A stretch of DNA of 36,733 nt from Cohaesibacter sp. (lineage in GTDB: Bacteria > Pseudomonadota > Alphaproteobacteria > Rhizobiales > Cohaesibacteraceae), in contig JAOXSH010000031.1 of the NCBI GenBank assembly GCA_025800145.1, forward strand, positions 1-36,733, written 5' to 3'. Made by a program: the position numbers and the translations under genes. Numbering within the stretch: the first letter of the stretch is position 1; every line of letters begins with the position of its first letter. The notes below the pieces were generated by a model. The model was not told where the DNA came from. It saw only the letters and a list, made by a program, of their open reading frames with translations, and did not search any database. Shown here piece by piece: positions 8,467-16,650 of this stretch.

Positions 8467-9879
8467 TTATTGATTTGCCTCAAGATCAGATCGAGACCAG
8501 GAAAGAAGAATTATGGCACCACTTTGGTTATGTGATGACATCCCCTTATCCTTTTTAGTGTCTTGTTTTGCATTTTTGGGCGTTGTTTGGTCCTGACGAT
8601 TGGCAAATGACACTTTGGCACCACTGCGCTCCAGCAGGGTTTTGGCAATGAAAAAGCCAAGGCCAAGCCCACCATGCATGTCATTGGCCCCGCCACCGGG
8701 CTTTGCATCCTGCCTCTGACCTTGCCCGCCCCCTTTATAATGGTGGGCCCGCGTGGTTACATAAGGATCTCCCAACCGATTGATCACATCATCAGAAAAA
8801 CCCGGACCATCATCCATGATGCGCAAGGTGATTTGGCTGTCAGTCCAGCTGGCAGTCAATTCGACCTTTTTCTTGGCATAATCGACAGCATTTTCGAGCA
8901 AGTTACCTAATCCGTAAAGCAAACCTGGATTGCGAAACAGAACCGGCTGGCGATCCAGATTGGGTGGGAAATTCTGTATGATCTCAATGCCAAATCCCAT
9001 ATGGGGGGTGCACACTTCTGCGATCAGGGCTTTCAGCCGCATTTTGCTAAAAGTTGCATCCTCGGCGCTGGACAAAGAGCGCAATTTCCCCAAAATTTCT
9101 CGGCAGCGCTCAGACTGTGCGCGCAACAAGACGACATCCTCATAAATCGGATCATCTTCAATCAATTCACGCTCCAATTCTTTGGCAACCAAAGTGATGG
9201 TTGCCAAAGGCGTGCCCAATTCATGCGCGGCTGCTGTTGCCAGTCCATCCAGATTGGACAAATGCTGCTCTTTTGCCAGAACCAGCTCAGTCGCTGACAA
9301 GGCGTCTGATAACAATTGCCCCTCCTGCGCCACCCGATGGGCATACACCGACATGAAGCCCATGGTCAAAATGATAGCAACCCAAATAGCGCCAATATAA
9401 AAAAGCGGAATATGGGGAGGATTATTCATTTCCCACGGCAAGGGTTGATGAAACCAGATCAGCAATGTTGCAATCAGGCCAATGGTTGCAGCCAGAAAAA
9501 TCGTATAACGCGCAGATTGGGTGGTTGCTGAGATCACGGCAGGCACCAGCAACAAAAGCGCAAAGGGATTTTGCAGCCCCCCGGTCAAATACAGCAAGCC
9601 CCCCAATTGACAGCTATCATAGGCAAGTAACGTCGTCGCCATTTCCGATTTCATTCGAAAATTTTTGCGAAAATGAAAATGCAGATAAAAATTGAGCCAG
9701 GCCGATAAGCCAACCAGCGCCAGACAGAGCCATGCTTCAAAATCATAACCCAAAAGCCAATGCACAATGATCACAGCAATGCTTTGCCCGGCAATGGCCA
9801 GCCAGCGCAATTTGACAAGGGTATTCAATTTTATCTGGCGATGCCCAAAACTGGGATCAGCCAGCGAAGAGGAAAGCAT
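8467..9879 (-). CDS. regB: Redox-sensing histidine kinase of the RegB/PrrB/ActS family
   Basis: The 470-residue inner-membrane kinase senses the redox state of the quinone pool and phosphorylates RegA. About six transmembrane segments occupy residues 25-180, including the quinone-binding signature GGLQNPF (100-106) that marks the family. The H-box is AAAHELGTPLATI with phospho-accepting His219. The redox-active family cysteine is present in RAQSERCREIL (Cys259). The catalytic domain has LENAVDYA (N-box), DDGPGF and GGLGLGFFIAKTLL. Compared with shorter homologs, it has a hydrophilic insertion between the G1 and G2 boxes (GGGQGQRQDAKPGGGAND) and an extended polar C-terminal tail after about residue 430. 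It heads the regB-regA unit. Confidence 0.96.
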   Translation of the reverse strand: MLSSSLADPSFGHRQIKLNTLVKLRWLAIAGQSIAVIIVHWLLGYDFEAWLCLALVGLSAWLNFYLHFHFRKNFRMKSEMATTLLAYDSCQLGGLLYLTGGLQNPFALLLLVPAVISATTQSARYTIFLAATIGLIATLLIWFHQPLPWEMNNPPHIPLFYIGAIWVAIILTMGFMSVYAHRVAQEGQLLSDALSATELVLAKEQHLSNLDGLATAAAHELGTPLATITLVAKELERELIEDDPIYEDVVLLRAQSERCREILGKLRSLSSAEDATFSKMRLKALIAEVCTPHMGFGIEIIQNFPPNLDRQPVLFRNPGLLYGLGNLLENAVDYAKKKVELTASWTDSQITLRIMDDGPGFSDDVINRLGDPYVTTRAHHYKGGGQGQRQDAKPGGGANDMHGGLGLGFFIAKTLLERSGAKVSFANRQDQTTPKNAKQDTKKDKGMSSHNQSGAIILLSWSRSDLEANQ

Positions 9880-9983
9880 GAGTGTTATATGACCAAGCCT
9901 GAAGTGCCAAAAGAGTGGTTTGAATGGTAAGGGCCTATGGAAATTGCTGCAACTGGTTTTAGAATAGAATGTTTAAAATTTTG

Positions 9984-10010
9984 ATTTTACGCAAATAGAA
10001 AGCGTAAAAT
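9984..10010. promoter_or_regulatory. Inverted repeat in the regB-phaZ divergent intergenic region
   Basis: ATTTTACGC and GCGTAAAAT form a perfect 9-bp dyad with a 9-base A-rich spacer. It lies about 105 bp upstream of regB and about 265 bp upstream of phaZ in a 397-bp gap that otherwise shows no gene. It may be a regulator site for either divergent promoter. Confidence 0.4.
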
Positions 10011-10276
10011 AAGAGAATATATTGCAGTGCAATGTAAAAATTGTCATTATTTCTGCTATTCTCCAAAAGTTGCGTATATATTGCCTTGTCAGCACACAGA
10101 GTGACACAGTAACATAGTGCGATGCACAATCGAGCCTGAGATGCAATGCCCAATGAATGAGGCAAGGCCACAGCAAACAGGACCCCATAGCAAACAAGAC
10201 CAAAGATCAGCCAGTCCCGCCGCCAAACCCAAAGATCGGATAGTGGCTGAAGACTGAGGCAATAGGAGACAGGCGA

Positions 10277-11638
10277 ATGACAGCTCAAAGCAATTGGTTT
10301 GAAGGAAAAATGCCTGAATTTGATCTTTCCACCATGCCTTTGCCATTCTACCAGCTCTATGAATGGAATCATGCAATCCTAAGCCCGTGGCGCGCAGCGG
10401 CCGATGCCACCCGCATCTATTTGCAAAATCCGGTCAATCCCATTTCTCAAACCCCTTGGGGAAAATCTATGGCAGCCATGTGCGAATTGTTCGAACGCAC
10501 AACACGCCAATATGGCAAGCCTGAATTTGGCTTGAACCAGACCGAAGTCGATGGAGAAATTGTCTCTGTCCATGAGAAAGTGGTTTGGAGCCGCCCTTTT
10601 TGTGATTTGCTGCATTTCGAGCGGATGCTGCCCGCCGATCATAGCAAGGATCCAAAGCTGCTGATTGTTGCGCCGATGTCTGGCCATTATGCCACCTTGT
10701 TGCGTGGCACGGTCGAAACCATGCTACCCGATCATGATATTTATATCACCGATTGGATTGATGCCCGGTTGGTGCCCGTCACAGAAGGCGACTTTGGCCT
10801 GTGCGATTATATCGAATATCTTATGGATATTTTACACCATCTGGGGCCAAACACCCATATTATGGCGGTCTGTCAGCCCTCTGTTCCTGTCATGGCCGCC
10901 GCTGCCGTAATGAATGAACAGAACGACCCCATGGCCCCGGCCTCCATGACGCTTATGGGCGGGCCAATTGATACGCGCATTTCCCCAACGGCTGTCAATG
11001 AATTTGCCAAAAGCAAAGGTGATGGTTGGTTTGAGAAAAATGTCATTATGCAGGTGCCCTTTCCCCATGCCGGTTTTACCCGCAAGGTCTATCCGGGCTT
11101 TCTGCAACTTGGCGGTTTTATGGGCATGAATCTGGATCGCCATGTGTCTGCGCATCAGGAATTTTATAATCACCTCATCATTGGTGATGGAGATTCGGCA
11201 GAAAAGCACCGTGATTTTTATGATGAATATCTGGCTGTGATGGATCTGACGGCAGAATTTTATCTTCAAACGGTCAAAGCGGTCTTTTTGGATCATTCCC
11301 TTCCCAACGGCACCTTGCAATATCGCGGTGAGACAGTGGATTGCAGCAAAATCACCAAAACGGCTCTGATGTCGGTTGAAGGGGAAAAAGACGATATTTC
11401 AGGCGTGGGCCAGACCAAAGCCGCCCATGATTTATGTCCGAATTTGCCAGATGATATGCGCGAACATCATGAGCAGCAAGGCGTCGGCCATTATGGCGTT
11501 TTCAATGGCAGCCGCTTCCGCTCGGACATTGCGCCCAGAATTGCCGCTTTCATTCGCAAGCAAGATCATGATTTGGCTGCAAAAGTAAAGCCTGCTGCAA
11601 AACGCCCCGCACAACGCAAAAGCGCAACAAAGAAATAA
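10277..11638 (+). CDS. phaZ: Intracellular polyhydroxyalkanoate depolymerase
   Basis: The 453-residue alpha/beta-hydrolase family enzyme mobilises stored polyhydroxybutyrate granules in the cytoplasm, releasing hydroxybutyrate units. Like the intracellular PhaZ of Ralstonia, it uses a cysteine nucleophile in place of the usual lipase-box serine. The AVCQPSV motif places it at Cys199. The remaining triad is probably Asp372 or Asp373 in EGEKDDISG and His405 in GVGHYGVF. No signal peptide is present. The C-terminal 20 residues are Lys/Ala-rich, a tail that might help bind granules (inference). No PHA synthase or phasin gene lies in the window. The stop codon is followed directly by a MITE-end motif and then a terminator. 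Confidence 0.94.
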   Translation: MTAQSNWFEGKMPEFDLSTMPLPFYQLYEWNHAILSPWRAAADATRIYLQNPVNPISQTPWGKSMAAMCELFERTTRQYGKPEFGLNQTEVDGEIVSVHEKVVWSRPFCDLLHFERMLPADHSKDPKLLIVAPMSGHYATLLRGTVETMLPDHDIYITDWIDARLVPVTEGDFGLCDYIEYLMDILHHLGPNTHIMAVCQPSVPVMAAAAVMNEQNDPMAPASMTLMGGPIDTRISPTAVNEFAKSKGDGWFEKNVIMQVPFPHAGFTRKVYPGFLQLGGFMGMNLDRHVSAHQEFYNHLIIGDGDSAEKHRDFYDEYLAVMDLTAEFYLQTVKAVFLDHSLPNGTLQYRGETVDCSKITKTALMSVEGEKDDISGVGQTKAAHDLCPNLPDDMREHHEQQGVGHYGVFNGSRFRSDIAPRIAAFIRKQDHDLAAKVKPAAKRPAQRKSATKK

Positions 11639-11650
11639 TACCAACGGCAT
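11639..11650. repeat. MITE-end motif directly after the phaZ stop codon
   Basis: TACCAACGGCAT starts on the base after the TAA of phaZ. It is inverted relative to the matching end at 12567-12578, so the two bracket a 940-bp segment holding the DUF2852 gene. Confidence 0.5.
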
Positions 11651-11689
11651 GAAGCCTCTTGCGAATAAATAAATGACTTGAGTACAGAA

Positions 11690-11717
11690 AGTCGGGTGAT
11701 CATCATCCGGCTTTTTT
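11690..11717 (+). terminator. Rho-independent terminator of phaZ
   Basis: AGTCGGGTGA pairs with TCATCCGGCT (two G-T pairs) around a very short loop and is followed at once by a run of six T. It lies about 50 bp after the phaZ stop. The 340 bp from here to the next start codon hold no convincing gene. Confidence 0.75.
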
Positions 11718-12057
11718 GCTGTATTCCGCCTCACAAGAACAGTCATTGACGGTGCGTAAAACGATCAAGTCTTTGAAAGAAAAGAACTTTATTCACGAAG
11801 TTGCAAAATTTCGCGAGCAGCAATTGTCTCCCTGGCTTAGATCGGTTTTTCTGATCGCAGATGTTAAATCGGGCACAAAACACAGGGCTTTGGGATTGGC
11901 AGGACGCGTTTCAAGAGTAAAGACAGAAAATAAATTTTGTTCAAAATCTCTTGAAGAGAGTAAATATACCTCCCATCTCTTGTGGTGTGAGAGACAAAGT
12001 GCCTTTGCAAAAGAAAAGGTGAATTTGTCAAATGTAAAACCAAACGAAAGGAAGACA

Positions 12058-12507
12058 ATGGCACAGGCAGCAACAGCAAAATCATCTTGGAAAGGGCAGC
12101 ATATTGCTTTGATGATTCTTGGTTTTATTCTCTTCTGGCCGCTTGGTCTTGCGATGTTAGCCTATATCATTTGGGGAGAAGAAATGCGTGAAATGTTCCA
12201 AGACATGAAAAGCCGATTGAAAAGTCATACTGATGGGGCATGTTGTGGCACAAAGAGCTACAAGGGCGGCTTTGCCAAAACCGGAAACGTTGCCTTTGAT
12301 GACTATCGCAAGGCAGAGATGGAGCGGCTTGAAGAAGAGCGTCGCAAGCTGGAAGCCGAGAAAGCCGAATTTGAAGATTTTCTGGTTGAGCTGCGCCGGG
12401 TGAAGGATCAGGAAGAGTTTGATCGCTTCATGAAAAACCGCCACAATCAACAAAGCGCGTCAACGGCATCGAAAAGTGAACAGGAAGAGGCAAAATCAGA
12501 TGCGTAA
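12058..12507 (+). CDS. DUF2852 family membrane protein
   Basis: This 149-residue protein resembles the DUF2852 family of alphaproteobacteria, whose function is unknown. It has one hydrophobic segment (about residues 15-38: ALMILGFILFWPLGLAMLAYIIW) followed by EEMREMFQDMK. A cysteine pair (DGACCGTK) comes next, then a strongly charged coiled-coil stretch (about 85-130, rich in Glu, Arg and Lys) and a Ser/Glu-rich tail. The start is the ATG at 12058 with AAAGGAAG upstream. The frame stays open for 114 more codons upstream, but those codons cross the intergenic region and look non-coding. The gene sits alone between two terminators and between inverted MITE-end motifs. Confidence 0.85.
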   Translation: MAQAATAKSSWKGQHIALMILGFILFWPLGLAMLAYIIWGEEMREMFQDMKSRLKSHTDGACCGTKSYKGGFAKTGNVAFDDYRKAEMERLEEERRKLEAEKAEFEDFLVELRRVKDQEEFDRFMKNRHNQQSASTASKSEQEEAKSDA

Positions 12508-12530
12508 TAAGCAAGATCGATGATGAAGAC

Positions 12531-12566
12531 AAAAGGGCGGGACCTTGGATCCCGCCTTTGTCTTTT
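12531..12566 (+). terminator. Rho-independent terminator of the DUF2852 gene
   Basis: GGCGGGA (12536-12542) and TCCCGCC (12550-12556) form the stem, followed by TTTGTCTTTT. It ends directly against a MITE-end motif. Confidence 0.85.
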
Positions 12567-12578
12567 ATGCCGTTGGTA
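12567..12578. repeat. MITE-end motif, inverted, after the DUF2852 terminator
   Basis: ATGCCGTTGGTA is the reverse complement of the motif at 11639-11650 (12 of 12 bases). It fits the right-hand end of the MITE family. Confidence 0.5.
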
Positions 12579-12582
12579 TAGC

Positions 12583-12631
12583 TTGACGGATATTCTATTG
12601 TGCAGAACTATAATGTATAAAAATAGAATAT
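12583..12631 (+). promoter_or_regulatory. Probable promoter and operator of the IclR gene
   Basis: A perfect 10-bp inverted repeat (ATATTCTATT at 12590-12599, AATAGAATAT at 12622-12631) ends 4 bp before the IclR start codon. A TTGACG hexamer (12583-12588) and a TATAAT hexamer (12609-12614) lie across or inside it, but their 20-bp spacing is wider than optimal. The layout fits autoregulation by the downstream IclR protein. Confidence 0.5.
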
Positions 12632-12635
12632 TTGG

Positions 12636-13346
12636 ATGTCGAACATGCGGAATGAAAACACGACCAAAGTGCAAAAAGTGGAAGCTGTCGAACGTGCTTT
12701 GAGCATTTTGGACGTATTTTCCGATGGTCAGGTCTCTTTGTCCTTAAGTGAATTGGCACAGGCAACCGGACTGTATAAAAGCACCATTTTGCGGCTGTGC
12801 GCCTCCTTGGAGCGCTTTGGCTATATGCGCAAGGATGAGGAAGGACGCTATCATCTTGGCCCCGGCCTTTGGCGTCTTGGCTCTCTCTATCGCCAGAATT
12901 TTGCAGCAGGCGATCAAATCCGCCCCGAATTGCGATATCTGACCCGTGTTACGGGGGAAACCTCTTCCTTCTTTGTCCGTGAAGGCGATCAAAGGCTCTG
13001 TCTCTATCGGGAAAATTCCAAAAAAGAAGTGCGCCACCATCTGGAAGAAGGCTTGAAATTGCCCCTTAACAATGGCGGAACCGGGCGCATTTTGCTTGCT
13101 TTTGATGGCGCGCGTGGCTCCCTTTATGATGATATTCGTATTGACGGATATTATGTGTCATTGGGAGAGCGTGACCCGGATCTTTTTTCCGTTGCTATGC
13201 CTGTTTTTAATGCCAGAGGCGCCCTTGCAGGGGCTTTTTCCGTCTCTGGGTTGCTCTCGCGTTACAACCAAACGGTCAGAGATGACATTCTGGTCGAGCT
13301 TCGGACCAGCGCCAAAAGATTGGCTGGCTCACTTCCTGACGAATGA
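12636..13346 (+). CDS. IclR-family transcriptional regulator
   Basis: The 236-residue regulator has an N-terminal winged helix-turn-helix (about residues 12-75: VEAVERALSILDVF, LSELAQATGLYKSTILRLCASLE) and a C-terminal IclR effector-binding domain (about 85-230). The latter shows the usual LPLNNGGTGRILLAF and the late SVAMPVFNARGALAGAFSVSG segment. The effector is not identifiable. The first ATG is at 12636 and a second in-frame ATG follows at 12645; neither has a strong ribosome binding site. It lies immediately upstream of, and in the same direction as, a TRAP transporter operon, which is its most likely target. Confidence 0.93.
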   Translation: MSNMRNENTTKVQKVEAVERALSILDVFSDGQVSLSLSELAQATGLYKSTILRLCASLERFGYMRKDEEGRYHLGPGLWRLGSLYRQNFAAGDQIRPELRYLTRVTGETSSFFVREGDQRLCLYRENSKKEVRHHLEEGLKLPLNNGGTGRILLAFDGARGSLYDDIRIDGYYVSLGERDPDLFSVAMPVFNARGALAGAFSVSGLLSRYNQTVRDDILVELRTSAKRLAGSLPDE

Positions 13347-13490
13347 GCGTCCCCATAACCTCTGTCAATCAAAGTAATGGCCAGATCTGTGTAAAATTAT
13401 CCCGTTTCTTGCGAGCGACTGGAAAGCTTTATTATTTTCTGGGATTTATGTGCAATTTTGCGCAACGAATGCAAAGCGTCCTCAAGAGCG

Positions 13491-13530
13491 AGCCTTGCAA
13501 CAGGAAACATTCTCCAGTAGCCTTGCAACA
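13491..13530 (+). promoter_or_regulatory. Direct repeat upstream of dctP
   Basis: AGCCTTGCAACA occurs twice (13491-13502 and 13519-13530), 28 bp apart start to start, in the 308-bp gap between the IclR gene and dctP. It is a candidate binding site controlling the TRAP operon. I see no gene in this gap. Confidence 0.4.
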
Positions 13531-13654
13531 AACAAGCGTCGAATAGAACAATTTGCTTTCGCGAATCCCGCCATAGGTCATCCTGACCATGACGCCAAAA
13601 CCATAAAACCGGACGCCACCAAATCCGGTGATCAGACTGATTGGGAGGAATATC

Positions 13655-14635
13655 ATGAAAAAGCTATTATTGGGTACAGCTGCGGCTCTTGTCATCACTG
13701 CTGGGGCAAGCGCGCCAGCCGTGGCTGAGAAAACCATCCGCATCACATTGCAATTGCCGGAAAAGCATCCTTTGGGTCAAAATTTCAATGCTTGGAAATC
13801 CTGCGTTGAAAGCAAAACATCCAATCTGAAAATCCAGCTTTTCCCCTCTGCCCAGCTCTATAAAGACAAACAGGTGCCAGAAGCTGTGGGATCAGGAGCC
13901 ATTGAAATGGGTGCTGCATCCCTGACCCGCTTTGCCGGCACTGTGCCAGCGGTAGACGCGATTTATGTACCCTTTTTGCTCGATAGCGAAGAGAAGGTGA
14001 AAAAAGCCACAGCCCCGGGTTCAGAAGTGCGAAATGTGTTGGATGCCGCTGTTCTTGAACAGACCAACGCCCGCATTTTGTGGTGGCAGGCTTACGGCCG
14101 CACGATTTATCTCTCAAAAGAGCCTGTCCGCGTTCCTGATGATCTCAAAGGCAAAAAAGTCCGCACCTTTGGCAAATTGTTGGGCTGGACTGTGGAAGCC
14201 CTTGGCGGCGCCCCGACCCTGATGTCCGGCTCCAAGCAGTTTCTGGCTTATCAGCAAGGCGCCGTTGATGCAGGCATCACGGGCATTACCGGGGTGAAAT
14301 CGCGCAAGCTTTATGAAGTTATGCCCAACATGACCCTATCCTATGATGCAGATATCGAATTTGTGGCCGTGATGAATAATGATTTTTATAACGGCCTGTC
14401 TGATAGCAACAAAGCCATTGTCAATGAGTGCGGCCAGAAGGTCGAAAAAGAGCTGCGTGACAATATGCTTAAAATCGAAAATGAAACGCTGGACTTCCTC
14501 AAAGACAAAATCAACATCGTTGATTTGAGCGATGAAGAGCGGGCAAAATGGCGCGAAGCGACCAAGGCTGTGGTTGATCGCTTCATCAAAAATGGCGGCG
14601 AGACAGCCGCCAAAGTGATCGAAGCGGCCAAATAA
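13655..14635 (+). CDS. dctP: TRAP transporter substrate-binding protein (DctP family)
   Basis: The 326-residue periplasmic receptor of a TRAP transporter binds a small organic anion and hands it to the QM membrane unit. An N-terminal signal peptide is clear (MKKLLLGTAAALVITAGASA, cleavage near AVAEK). The mature protein has the family segment RVPDDLKGKKVRTFG (about residues 155-169), which carries the conserved Arg that normally pairs with the ligand carboxylate. A later AYQQGAVDAGITG stretch is also typical. The start is the ATG at 13655 with GGGAGG 6 bases upstream. It is first in the dctPQM operon, behind an IclR regulator. No catabolic gene is attached, so the ligand is unknown. Confidence 0.94.
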   Translation: MKKLLLGTAAALVITAGASAPAVAEKTIRITLQLPEKHPLGQNFNAWKSCVESKTSNLKIQLFPSAQLYKDKQVPEAVGSGAIEMGAASLTRFAGTVPAVDAIYVPFLLDSEEKVKKATAPGSEVRNVLDAAVLEQTNARILWWQAYGRTIYLSKEPVRVPDDLKGKKVRTFGKLLGWTVEALGGAPTLMSGSKQFLAYQQGAVDAGITGITGVKSRKLYEVMPNMTLSYDADIEFVAVMNNDFYNGLSDSNKAIVNECGQKVEKELRDNMLKIENETLDFLKDKINIVDLSDEERAKWREATKAVVDRFIKNGGETAAKVIEAAK

Positions 14636-14649
14636 GACAAAACAATTAA

Positions 14650-14678
14650 ACAGGACAGCGCCCTTCTTGCTGTCCTGT
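14650..14678 (+). terminator. Stem-loop between dctP and dctQ
   Basis: ACAGGACAGC and GCTGTCCTGT form a perfect 10-bp stem with a 9-base loop and then CTTTCTT. It lies in the 66-bp gap inside the operon. It probably stabilises the dctP message or partly terminates, raising receptor levels relative to the membrane subunits. Confidence 0.65.
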
Positions 14679-14701
14679 CTTTCTTGGGCCAAGGATAGAC
14701 C

Positions 14702-15205
14702 ATGCTCGCTTTGATGGACAAATTAACAGAGCTGACAGGTAAATTGGCAGCTTGGATGCTGTTTGCCGTTGGCTTTTTCGTCACCTATGAAGTTGTGATG
14801 CGCTATGTCTTTATCGCACCAACCATCTGGGTTGATGAGGTTTCGCGCATTTTTCAAATCTGGGCGACGTTTTTGGCATCGGCCTATGTGCTCAAACATC
14901 GCGAATTGATTGTCATTGATCTGTTTTTCAAAAAGACAGAGACGCTTGCGCGCAAATTGGTCGAGACGATCTCTCTGATCATCATTGTTGGTTTCTGTGC
15001 TGTGGCCGTTAAATTCGGCTTTGATCTCTGGCTAAAGGCAACCTTGGCAGGTCATACGACAGACTCTTTCCTTGCTCCACCAAAATGGCTAACCCATAGC
15101 TCCGTTTGGGTTGGATTGGGGCTTTTGGCCATGCAAGCCATTGCTGAACTGATCAAGGTCTGGACGATTGGCGTACCAGAACAGGATCCTCACAGCGCGG
15201 ACTAA
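14702..15205 (+). CDS. dctQ: TRAP transporter small permease (DctQ family)
   Basis: The 167-residue inner-membrane protein has four predicted transmembrane helices (about residues 15-35, 48-68, 90-112 and 130-152). It carries the family-typical VTYEVVMRYVFIAPTIWVDEVSR region between the first two. It forms the QM complex with DctM and docks the DctP receptor. It starts at the ATG at 14702 after AAGGATAG and ends 27 bp before dctM. The cytoplasmic tail is short and acidic. Confidence 0.92.
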   Translation: MLALMDKLTELTGKLAAWMLFAVGFFVTYEVVMRYVFIAPTIWVDEVSRIFQIWATFLASAYVLKHRELIVIDLFFKKTETLARKLVETISLIIIVGFCAVAVKFGFDLWLKATLAGHTTDSFLAPPKWLTHSSVWVGLGLLAMQAIAELIKVWTIGVPEQDPHSAD

Positions 15206-15232
15206 CCTCTGAAATGAGATAAGAGAGACGAC

Positions 15233-16504
15233 ATGGAAGCTGCAATCATTCTCGGTGCCTTGATTGTCCTGCTTGGCTTGCGGGTGCCCGTGGCCTTCGC
15301 CCTTGGCGGTCTGGGCGTGATCCTTTTATGGTGGAAAGGCTTTCCTCTGGTGGGTGTGCCCCAGCGTCTTTATGGCACCATGGATAGCTTTGAGCTGCTT
15401 GCCGTGCCGATGTTTTTGTTGATGTCCGGTATTTTGTTAAAAGGCGGCGTTGGCAAGGATCTGTTCGCCGCAGTTCAAAGCTGGGTTGGCCATTGGCCGG
15501 GTGGCTTGGGCGTGGCAACCATCATTTCCTGCGCGCTTTTTTCAGCAATTTCCGGCTCTTCTGTGGCAACTGCCGCGACGATTGGCACAGTCGCTCTGCC
15601 AGAAATGGAAGCCCGCGGCTATAATCGCTCTTTCACGCTGGGCATGTTGGCCGCAGGCGGTACTTTGGGTATTCTTATCCCCCCATCCATTCCGCTCATT
15701 CTCTATGGCGTTGTTACCGAAGAATCGATCCCGAGCCTGTTTCTGGCTGGCATTGGACCTGGCTTGTTTCTGGCTGGTATTTTCATCATTTATGGTATGC
15801 TTTATGCGCGATTTGGCGGCGGCTATTTGCCAAGCCCAAAGGCAGACTGGCAAGAGCGAAAACGTGCCACAGTGATGGCCCTGCCCACCATTCTCTTGGC
15901 GATGGCAATCATCGGATCCATTTATGCGGGCATTGCAACCCCGTCGGAAAGCGCAGGTGTTGGCTTTGTTCTGGCGCTGATCATGACCTATGCCATGGGC
16001 CGCATGGACTGGCAAAAGGTAAAAGATGCCACGCATAAGGCGATGGTGACCACCATCATGATTTTCCTGATCATTGCTGGTGCCAAAGTCTTTTCCTATG
16101 CCATCACATTGTTCCAGATACCACAGGCCATTTCCGCAGCGCTGACCACAAATATTGCCGATCCAAATGTCTTTATGCTGGCGGTTGGTGGCGTTCTGCT
16201 CTTGATGGGCTTTTTTCTGGAATCCATTTCCATGCTGCTCATCATGGTGCCGGTGCTCTATCCAGCGCTCGAAGCCATGGGCATTCACCCCATTTGGTTC
16301 GGCATCTTCTTTGTCGTGCTCATCGAGACGGCCCTCATCACACCACCGGTTGGCATGAATTTGTTCATCATCCAGGCGGTTGGAAAGGCAAAATTGCAAG
16401 AAGTCGTGCGCGGCGCATGGCCCTTTGCCATCATGATGCTGGCAACCGCAGCTCTTCTTTGGTTCTGGCAGGATCTGGCGCTGTATCTGGTCTTTAAATT
16501 TTAG
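15233..16504 (+). CDS. dctM: TRAP transporter large permease (DctM family)
   Basis: The 423-residue inner-membrane subunit catalyses sodium-driven substrate movement. It has around a dozen hydrophobic segments and family motifs such as AVPMFLLMSGILL, the ISGSSVATAATIG loop, the GILIPPSIPLILYG segment and, near the end, ETALITPPVGMNLFI, all typical of the DctM/SiaM elevator domain. It is the last gene of dctPQM. The next gene begins 147 bp downstream and is functionally unrelated. Confidence 0.95.
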   Translation: MEAAIILGALIVLLGLRVPVAFALGGLGVILLWWKGFPLVGVPQRLYGTMDSFELLAVPMFLLMSGILLKGGVGKDLFAAVQSWVGHWPGGLGVATIISCALFSAISGSSVATAATIGTVALPEMEARGYNRSFTLGMLAAGGTLGILIPPSIPLILYGVVTEESIPSLFLAGIGPGLFLAGIFIIYGMLYARFGGGYLPSPKADWQERKRATVMALPTILLAMAIIGSIYAGIATPSESAGVGFVLALIMTYAMGRMDWQKVKDATHKAMVTTIMIFLIIAGAKVFSYAITLFQIPQAISAALTTNIADPNVFMLAVGGVLLLMGFFLESISMLLIMVPVLYPALEAMGIHPIWFGIFFVVLIETALITPPVGMNLFIIQAVGKAKLQEVVRGAWPFAIMMLATAALLWFWQDLALYLVFKF

Positions 16505-16650
16505 ACCCATCAAACGGATTTGAATCCAAGAGAACCGGGAGAAAGGGAGTGCAAAGTCATTCCTGTATTGTCTTTTGCTGCTAAATCTGCTTTGCCTGAT
16601 ATTGGGTGCAGAAATAAGAGCCGCTTTAGAGTGGTTGAGGGAGTTTGAAA

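Noticed and set aside
10089-10376. Minus-strand frames across the phaZ start
   Set aside because: They overlap the well-supported phaZ N-terminus and have no motif or ribosome binding site.
11716-12057. N-terminal extension of the DUF2852 gene by 114 codons
   Set aside because: The frame begins inside the T-run of the phaZ terminator, the translation shows no family similarity, and the ATG at 12058 has a clear ribosome binding site.
15542-16513. 323-codon open frame antisense to dctM
   Set aside because: It mirrors the codon structure of a clear DctM gene; the translation is His/Asn/Gln-rich and matches no family.
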